Source: Dipteris shenzhenensis (taxonomy: Eukaryota > Polypodiophyta > Polypodiopsida > Gleicheniales). Taken from it: 64,000 bases of DNA. The DNA lies in assembly GCA_047967505.1 (NCBI GenBank), contig CM106538.1; one strand, given 5' to 3'. Under the pieces are notes generated by a model. The model saw only the letters and a list, made by a program, of their open reading frames with translations, was not told the DNA's origin and ran no database searches. Shown in pieces: positions 57,482-64,000 of the stretch. Numbering within the stretch: position 1 is the stretch's first letter; each line of letters begins with the position of its first letter. A program made the position numbers and the translations under genes.

Positions 57482-58466
57482 ATGGCTACCAAAGGCTTGG
57501 GCATCTTCATGTTGCTCATCATCTTGTACTCTGCAGCCGCCGCCCACTACGACTCTCTTGCAGCCGACTCTATCATTCCTCCGTGGGTCGACTCCTACAG
57601 CACCACCCGCAATCTCACCCTCAGCCTCTCCTTCGACAACGCTCCTTTGCTCAACGTCGGCCAGCTCTTCACCCTCAACCAGACTGCCTCCCAACCCCGC
57701 GTCACCATTTCCGGAACCCATCTGCATCCTCACCATGCCTACACCTTCATCATCGTCGATCCCGACGCTTTCACTCCAACTGACCCCATTGCTCGCAACG
57801 TTATTCACTGGATCATCTCCAATATCCCGGGCTTCACTCTACCCTCCCAAGGTCAGGACAAGCGCTCCTCCTGCAGCATTTTCCACCCATATGTGTTTCA
57901 TGGTTTTGAGTTCATACATTAGTACTGTTTCATAGGAACGAATTGATTTGGATACCGGGTTGCAATCTGACTGACAGTTCTTTCATCTTGCCCAGATATC
58001 TCGGAAACCGGCACAACAGTCCTCCACTACTTGCATCCTGGACGGCCAACCTCGGCCCGTCCACCTCCATACGGAATCCATCGATATTATAGTCTGCTCT
58101 TTAAGCAGGTCTTTATCTTTGGCTTTGCAAGATCCTATCTACGGTTCAAAGTCGTCTTATCTAAATAAAACCTTGCGTTTACTCGAAGAATAAGTGAAGA
58201 TAATCATTATTTCCAAGTCTGGTTCTGGCTTCAACGGTTAACCAACGCTTTATTTCTGTGTGCTCTCTGTGTCAAGCCAGGCTTGTCTGACTGAGGATAT
58301 ACAAAATGTATCGACGATTCAGCTTTTTAGCACCCGGCATTTCACGAGTGTTTACAACTTGGGGTATCCAGTGGCAGGGACGATGTTCAGAATAGATTTT
58401 GATTCCGAGGACGCAACGCTGGCGCGAAGCGTGGGTAGTCTACATGGACTGAATTTCCAAGTATAG
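57482..58466 (+). CDS. Secreted PEBP-family (phosphatidylethanolamine-binding-like) protein
   Basis: Three exons, 57482-57851, 57996-58108 and 58281-58466, with GT-AG introns of 144 and 172 bp and matching phases (1, then 0), encode about 222 aa. Residues 1-21, MATKGLGIFMLLIILYSAAAA, look like a cleavable signal peptide. Core PEBP motifs follow: VDPDAFTPTDP (plant FT/TFL has DPDAPSPSDP), VIHWIISNIPG, PYGIHRYYSLLFKQ (the GxHR motif) and FSTRHFTSVYNLGYPVAGTMF (normally F.TR.FA..Y.LG.PVAA..F). Three N-glycosylation sequons (NLT, NQT, NVS) fit the secretory route. The frame is open upstream to 57281, but that would bury the hydrophobic segment about 67 residues in, so 57482 is preferred. The exon structure is not that of FT/TFL1/MFT. 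Ligand and function are unknown; FT-like signalling should not be assumed. Confidence 0.88.
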
Positions 58467-60516
58467 TGATATGTCTTATTGTCGTTAGTTGTGAGACGCT
58501 CCGATCGAACCCAACCAGTCTACTTGCCAAACTGAAATCCCTCTATGTGATTTTCCACATATTATCCTTTTTTAAAATATCTTTCATTAAATTGTTATTC
58601 CTAGAAGCTACTCGCAAATTCCCAACGTTGCAAACAGGTTGGTGGTTTTAAGTGAGCATTGGCTTTGATGTGAAAATATAATAGCTGCCTTCAATCATAG
58701 CTGCATTAATGCTCCGAGGAGAAGTTCTCCTTTGCAAAATATGTAGTTTTAGTCCCATGAGAAAATATGTGAGGTCTCATTGGGTATCCCATTAGCTCTC
58801 TATTACGTCCATAAGATATTGGCTTCTTTGGACAACTCTCTTGGTACTCCCATAACAAATTTGACTCTTTAAACAAGTCAAATTCTCTCAAGGTTAATCT
58901 AGGTGGTTCTACAGTTCTTGAGTGCTTACCATTACATCATAGGCTCCCATGAGCTTCTTTGGACAACTCTGTCAAGATCAATGCTAGTCCTCCCATAACA
59001 GATTCGACTCTTTAAACAAGTCTCTCAAGGTTACTCTAAGTGGTCCGTAAGTCTTGATTTCTTACCATTACACTCCTATTACATAATAGGGCTCCCATGA
59101 GCTTGTTATTTGACTCGACTCTTGAGTTCTTCCATACTCTATTTAAACTCTTGAAAAAATATATGTTTCTAGTGCTCACTATATACCTCTAGTGCTTTCC
59201 ACAGTACTATTTAAACTGTTGGAAACAAATATGTTTCTAATGCTCACTTTATACCTCTAGTGCTTATTATGACTCCCATAAATCTTTAGTATCCACAAGT
59301 TTGCTATGATTTGTAATGCTCAAGTGCAATGTTGTGGTCTTTCTACTTCTCATTAATGGTGCCATGAATGATGAATCTCATGTGGCTTTTGGTGACAATT
59401 GGGGCTGCATCTCATGTGGTGTCTAAAGACAATTCGGGATGAGAGATCTAATTCTTCTCCCATAGGCTCTCTAAATTCCATTGATGTATTCTCAATGAGC
59501 TTATTGAACACATGAAGTCCTAGTGGAGCTCATGGTTCTTATAAGATCTTAAGAATGTCTCATACAATTAATATGTTTTTTTGACCTTGCTAGTACTCAT
59601 AACGAATCTCTATTACTTTTTGGGACCATATAGGCAACCTAATATTCAAGATGATGTGTATGCTCTTGCCTGCCTATAGAGGTATGTCACATGGTGGCCA
59701 TTACTAAATCAAATTGCTCTCCTACTAATGAGAAGGTGACATAAAGGGACACTAATCCCATACTCATGATAATGCTAATCTAATGTGGATGCAAATGATG
59801 AAGTGCTAAACTAATTGGTCATAGAATCAAGTTTAATTAGATCACAAGATTGCGACTTGTACTCATAAAGAGACTTGAGAGATTTTACTATGTTATTGCA
59901 TGAAAATGACCTCCTTTTTATAGGTGTGGATACATACTTGCACTTGCTTGCTCACATGGGATAAAGCCTCCTTGACATATGGTAGCATGCTCTTGTTTTA
60001 TACCATTACTCATATCTTGACCTTATCTTGTGCACATGGCACCACAACTGTTAACACCTCCCCTTGGTTCCATAATGTATTGGCTACTATAATGTGGTTT
60101 GATGTGAGTTACAAAGGAAAGTCATCACCTCCCCTTAGTAAATACATTGCTATGCAAGGTGGAAATGTGTGGTATTCTTACATGATTAATACCTCTAATG
60201 GATGCCTCAATTTCTGGATTTCATCTAGAAAAAACAAGGTCTACTCTTATGGTGACCTTTTACAATCATGGGATAAGGTGGTAAGGTCTATTGATTGCTT
60301 TTTCCCACTAGAGAAGTGCCTTGCTAGGGTTATTCTTTTTGCTTGATGAAGATTCGTGGTGTTGACTGCATGCTTCTTCTTTCCACTTTAACTTTTTCGG
60401 CCATTCCTTGGTCTCTTCCATTTTCTTGTGTGCCGCTCCTTGGCTTTTGGTCTTTGCTCTTTGTCTTGACTCTTGACGCTTTAATAATGTCCTCATGGTG
60501 CCTTTGATGTGTACTT
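58467..60516. other. Anonymous region downstream of the PEBP gene
   Basis: No gene. 58780-59110 repeats CTCCCAT.A and TTTAAACAAGTC motifs. 59135-59265 is a ~68-bp duplication with ATATGTTTCTA.TGCTCACT and ATACCTCTAGTGCTT. Confidence 0.5.
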
Positions 60517-60787
60517 TGTAGAAGACTGTGGGATAGAAGAGATGCATTATGGCACAAAGAGTGAGAGCACAAGTGAGGCAAAATCCATGTATTAGAATGA
60601 AGGAATGACCTCCATTTTATAGAAAGAGAGGATGGTGTAGGCACCTCCCCTATATCAGTGGTGGCAATCAGCCCCTACATCAATGGGATTGGCCTAAATC
60701 AAAGGAACCTCCCATGTGGGGGCCTTTGGCTTACATCATCACTTAGGTCACACACTAGACACATCATAGCACTAGATGTGCTTCTAC

Positions 60788-60868
<81 letters not shown>

Positions 60869-60928
60869 GACTCCCCTAGATGCACACATGCACCTTAGAG
60901 CAAGCCCTTAACCATATTTATCCCAACA
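60517..60928 (-). repeat. 3' LTR of copy C
   Basis: About 412 bp. It begins TGTTGGGATAAATATGG in element orientation and contains a 77-bp AC run. Confidence 0.85.
60789..60865. repeat. (AC)n microsatellite, 77 bp, inside the LTR
   Basis: The twin LTR has only about 27 bp of AC (63521-63547), so the run expanded or contracted after insertion. Confidence 0.97.
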
Positions 60929-61565
60929 TACCCCCCCTCAAGGGTTTGCCTCTTGCAATGTCAAGGATACATCTAGTGATCCTCAAACTAAGGTGGTCCA
61001 CACGATCGTTCTTCCATCCGATGGTGTGCGAACATTACCTACTCTCAATCGCTGGATGGGATCTTTCACCCATGGGCACATGGATGGCACCAACATATAG
61101 CCATTAGACCTGTCCAAGATCTAAGGGCTCACATGCCCCCGCAAGCCAAGTGGCCATCTCATTAAACATGAGCGGTCGCCACGAATTGCACCAATTTTCC
61201 ACCGTTGGATCTGCCGCCACACGTGCCACATGCATCCCTCACCATTGGATGCAAGACCCCATCCAACATCTCATATGTGTCCGTTCAAGTCATTAATAGG
61301 TAGTGACATGAGTTTATTTTGATCCATTGGATTACTATCATTATCCACAATCTCAATGGCTAGGAACAACCTTATCTATTGTGAATCATTCACCTTTGAT
61401 GTATAGAATGATCCAACGTCCATGATTCTCGTTCAAATAACTTTACCAAAGTTATTAGAGGTAAAGTGGATGGTTGTCAATTTTCCCACCAATGAGAAGA
61501 GGTTCCAAACCTTCATTCTTTAAATGTTTAAGCCTTCCTATTGGCCAACCCCTAATCTAGATTTA

Positions 61566-62258
61566 TTAAGGACCTAATGCAAGAGGCCCTTTTTGAGTCC
61601 AAAATTCCCCTAATGAATCCTTCTCAAGGTGATTGCTTTTCCCACAGTGTTTACAAGCCTTGTACCTGCTCTTTGAAAACTTCACTGCAAGTGCCTCTGT
61701 ATGGATTTTGCCCATTCTTGAAGTGTTCTTTCTTTCCTCTTCTTGCAAGGCACTGATCATGCCTTCTAATGAGGGTTGAGGAAGATTCTTCAAAGTAGTA
61801 ACCACATAGTCAAAATCTTGAGGCATGCTCTTTAAAAGCACTGCCATAGCATCATCCTCAATGACAGGAGAATTAATTGAAGCTAGTTGTGTCATAATAC
61901 TCCTCATAGTGTTGACATGAGTAGCAACATTATCTCCCTCCATTTTAAGTTCCAAGAACTTAATTTTTAGATTCAATTTGGAAGTATGAGAGCTAGCACC
62001 AAACAATATGTCTAACTTATGCCATGCTTCTAAAGGGGATTCCAAATCTGAAATGTGGTGTACATAGTCATCACCCAAACCTAATGCAATGATGGCAAAG
62101 GATTTTTTGATTATTTTTGCATTTGTAGGTGTAGAAGTAGAGTTAATGGCCTTTCCTTTACCTTTGGTTGTAGTTGATTCACCTTCCTCAGAGGTTTGAG
62201 TTACTTCCTTGACTAAGTCCCATAGATTTTCTTTCATAAGCATAAACTTTATCTTCAT
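61566..62258 (-). CDS. Copia-type Gag polyprotein (UBN2-like) of copy C, 230 codons
   Basis: Structural capsid protein of a Copia element. Starts MKIKFMLMKENLWDLV. It then has the UBN2-type helical core (IIKKSFAIIALGLGDD, SPLEAWHKLDILFGASSHTS, LEMKM-like, MRSIMTQLASI, VLLKSMPQDFDYVVTTLKNL) and a C-terminal zinc knuckle CKHCGKSNHLEKDS. The knuckle lacks its last Cys, which is Ser here. Two TAG codons (62259-62264) stand immediately before the Met, where copia Gags normally continue from an F.G.NF..W segment that is still readable upstream. The present ORF is therefore an N-terminally truncated Gag. No pol follows. Probably inactive, or supplied in trans. Confidence 0.75.
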   Translation of the reverse strand: MKIKFMLMKENLWDLVKEVTQTSEEGESTTTKGKGKAINSTSTPTNAKIIKKSFAIIALGLGDDYVHHISDLESPLEAWHKLDILFGASSHTSKLNLKIKFLELKMEGDNVATHVNTMRSIMTQLASINSPVIEDDAMAVLLKSMPQDFDYVVTTLKNLPQPSLEGMISALQEEERKNTSRMGKIHTEALAVKFSKSRYKACKHCGKSNHLEKDSLGEFWTQKGPLALGP

Positions 62259-62355
62259 CTACTAAGTATGGAAGCCTTGTCCATTGAACTTGTCAATTTT
62301 ATAAGTAGCACTGAGAGGGTCTTACCTTTGTCAGGCAGTGTCTACTCCAATATGA

Positions 62356-62562
62356 CTAATCTTGTTGAACAAAGAAATCTCCCTCACCATACAAATGTAG
62401 ATTGCTAGAGATAAATTCAGAGAATCCTAATTGTTTAGCATATTCATACCCAGTTGGATTCTCCCAAAGTTTCTTGGCTGGAGTCTTCTTCACTTTAACT
62501 TTGTCCTTCTTGTAGTCTTCTTCAAGTGCTTTAGCATTAGAAGAACCTTCAGAGCTTGGCAT
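62356..62562 (-). CDS. Short leader ORF of copy C, 68 codons
   Basis: Reads MPSSEGSSNAKALEEDYKKD and on to KKTPAKKLWENPTGYEYAKQ, a basic, low-complexity start as found ahead of some copia Gags. It stops at 62356, about 100 bp before the main Gag frame, so it is either the severed Gag N-terminus or a small leader peptide. Confidence 0.4.
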   Translation of the reverse strand: MPSSEGSSNAKALEEDYKKDKVKVKKTPAKKLWENPTGYEYAKQLGFSEFISSNLHLYGEGDFFVQQD

Positions 62563-63237
62563 TTTGACAAGAGATCAGTCCCAACTGAATTTCAAATTGA
62601 AAATGCATTCTCTAATCTATACTTTAGCATTACTTCAATCCTCAAACATCACTCTAGCATTTACTCTAGCATCAAATGTCTAAAACTATAAAAAATGCTT
62701 TGCAATAGACTAGCTCAACTTGGAGGGCATAATTCACATAGCTGGAGAAGAGTCTGAGAGGGATTTTTATGCAAAAATAAAGCTTAAATACCAAAGTAAC
62801 TTCACCATAGATCATAGATGAAATAGTGCGCCTTTTTATCTGGGAGACCTGTGCCTTCTTTGACTGTCTTTTCTCTAATTTCTCCTTGCTCCAGCAAGCA
62901 TTGGCCTTCAAAATTGACCAACAATAGGCTCTAGGCATGGACCAACTTGTGCTAGAAGGGTTCAAGCAATGGTTGAGCAGAAAGGCAAAATTGCATGATT
63001 TGATGTCTAAGATTGCTTGGATCAGCGCGGGTGTCTTACTCCATCTTTGAGAAAATGCTCTAGGCCAGAGGAGCACCCCATATTGTAGAGTCTTCAGCTA
63101 GGAGGGCTTGGCAAAAGATGCACAGGATGAGGAGAACAGAGCCATTTCTGAGGAGGAAGGAGGAAGAAAGCTCAAAAGGAGGTGGTGGAGAAGATGATGA
63201 GTTGGCACTACCAAAATGGGTTCTCCAAAGCCTACCA

Positions 63238-63249
63238 GCTCTGATACCA
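63238..63249 (-). other. Primer-binding site (initiator-Met tRNA) of copy C
   Basis: TGGTATCAGAGC in element orientation, separated by AA from the LTR. Confidence 0.85.
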
Positions 63250-63251
63250 AA

Positions 63252-63610
63252 CATAGAAGAGTATGGGATAGAAGAGATGCATCATGGCACAAAGAGTGAG
63301 AGCACAAGTGAGGCAAAATCCATGTATTAGAATGAAGGAATGACCTCCATTTTATAGAAAGAGAGGATGGTGTAGGCACCTCCCCTATATCAGTGGCAAT
63401 CAGCCCCTACATCAGTGGGACTGGCCTAAATCAAAGGAACCTCCCATGTGGGGGCCTTTGGCTTACGTCATCACTTAGGTCACACACTAGACACATCATA
63501 GCACTAGATGTGCTTCTACAACACACACACACACACACACACACACATGTGACTCCCCTAGATGCACACATGCACCTTAGAGCAAGCCCTTGACCATACT
63601 TACCCCAAAA
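63252..63610 (-). repeat. 5' LTR of copy C
   Basis: About 359 bp, direct repeat of 60517-60928, shorter by the AC run and with mutated termini. Confidence 0.82.
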
Positions 63611-64000
63611 TAATTGATGTAGCTTGATGCCTTATGATTTGTTCCTCATTTCTTTATGTGCCTTTGATACATTATGCATGGATTCCATACTATGTGTTGT
63701 GTTCTTTTTCTTGGCACCGGGATAGTGCTTTTTGCATTCATGCTAAACTTTGCTACTTGTTGCAAAGGTTATGATTTTTCTCAATATTGGAATCATCTAG
63801 TTGCATACAATGGTTTCTTAACTATTTGAAATATCAAATTGAATATATGATTTCTGATGTGATGAGCACATAGGTCTTAAGAAACCATTCATTTTTTCTT
63901 TTTGGATCACATGCAAATTCTTCTTAGATCAAAAGTTACAGTTTCTCAAAGTTTTGATCAAGAAGAAGGGTCAAAATGATGTGGCACTATGTGATGATGT
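63611..64000. other. Anonymous end of window
   Basis: AT-rich sequence without recognisable gene or element. Confidence 0.45.

Larger units (their letters stand above)
60517..63610 (-). mobile_element. Gag-only LTR retrotransposon (TR-GAG-like), copy C
   Basis: A 3.1-kb element in minus orientation. Its LTRs, 60517-60928 and 63252-63610, differ mainly in (AC)n length and about ten point changes. The primer site TGGTATCAGAGC (63238-63249 in minus) lies 2 bp from the 5' LTR, and a CCTTGAGGGGGGGTA polypurine tract adjoins the 3' LTR. Flanks TACTT and TAATT are a plausible target duplication with one mismatch. The interior codes only for a copia-type Gag in two pieces, with no protease, integrase or reverse transcriptase. 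That is the arrangement described for TR-GAG elements. The 5' LTR termini have decayed from TG/CA. Confidence 0.85.

Noticed and set aside
57410-57808. 132-codon minus ORF and other-frame plus ORFs over PEBP exon 1
   Set aside because: Shadows of the GC-rich first exon; the PEBP frame alone carries family motifs.
60330-60644. ORFs spanning the LTR edge of copy C (and the matching one at 63098-63379)
   Set aside because: Chimeras of LTR and flanking sequence; the common N-terminal part is just the LTR read in the same frame twice.

Overview
The window is a repeat-dominated piece of a land-plant nuclear genome. The evidence is a peroxisomal-type plant copper amine oxidase gene with GT-AG introns, LTR retrotransposons primed by initiator-Met tRNA, L1-type LINE relics, Ty3/Gypsy and Ty1/Copia relics, and long (CT)n, (AC)n and CCT/GGA tracts. 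Gene density is very low, with two convincing host genes in 64 kb, and both have short introns of about 80-225 bp. The lineage cannot be fixed from sequence alone. A large seed-free vascular plant (fern or lycophyte) or a gymnosperm fits. Relics of transposase-like families that I associate more with animals and fungi lean weakly towards a seed-free plant.

Layout. 0-6.5 kb: a (CT)n tract, a cluster of GAAACGTTT motifs, a complete 2.0 kb non-autonomous LTR element (minus strand, TSD GATCA), and anonymous sequence. 6.6-10.3 kb: copper amine oxidase gene on the minus strand, ten exons reconstructed with consistent splice phases, TATA box upstream, and no recognisable terminal exon. 10.3-21.4 kb: AT-rich anonymous DNA with a LINE relic, a ~180-bp tandem repeat, a Gypsy RT-RNase H relic and a Copia RNase H relic. 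21.4-27 kb: two LTRs of one Gypsy-like family facing opposite ways, a second LTR/primer-site relic, and polypyrimidine tracts. 28-33.4 kb: palindrome-rich arrays, a 135-bp tandem repeat open in one frame, and the first copy of a large direct repeat carrying a long hairpin. 33.9-38.8 kb: transposase-like relics. 40-43.4 kb: second copy of the large repeat, then tandem arrays. 43.5-45.2 kb: a broken coiled-coil ORF interrupted almost only by TAG. 48.1-50.3 kb: a very young non-autonomous LTR element with identical LTRs, same family as the one at 1.5-3.5 kb. 51-54.3 kb: scrambled relics of HDKMD/DGMDQ-type putative transposases. 57.5-58.5 kb: a three-exon gene for a PEBP-family protein with a predicted signal peptide. 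60.5-63.6 kb: an LTR element that codes only for a copia-type Gag (TR-GAG-like).

The two host genes are not obviously connected. One would oxidise polyamines in peroxisomes, if intact. The other would be a secreted phosphatidylethanolamine-binding-like protein. Most other content is mobile-element debris. Its in-frame stops are mostly of the kind expected from C-to-T decay of Gln codons, as in methylated plant repeats. The items most worth following up are the secreted PEBP, the missing copper-ligand exon of the amine oxidase, the small zinc-knuckle ORF kept in two mini-LTR elements, and the unusual transposase-like relics.
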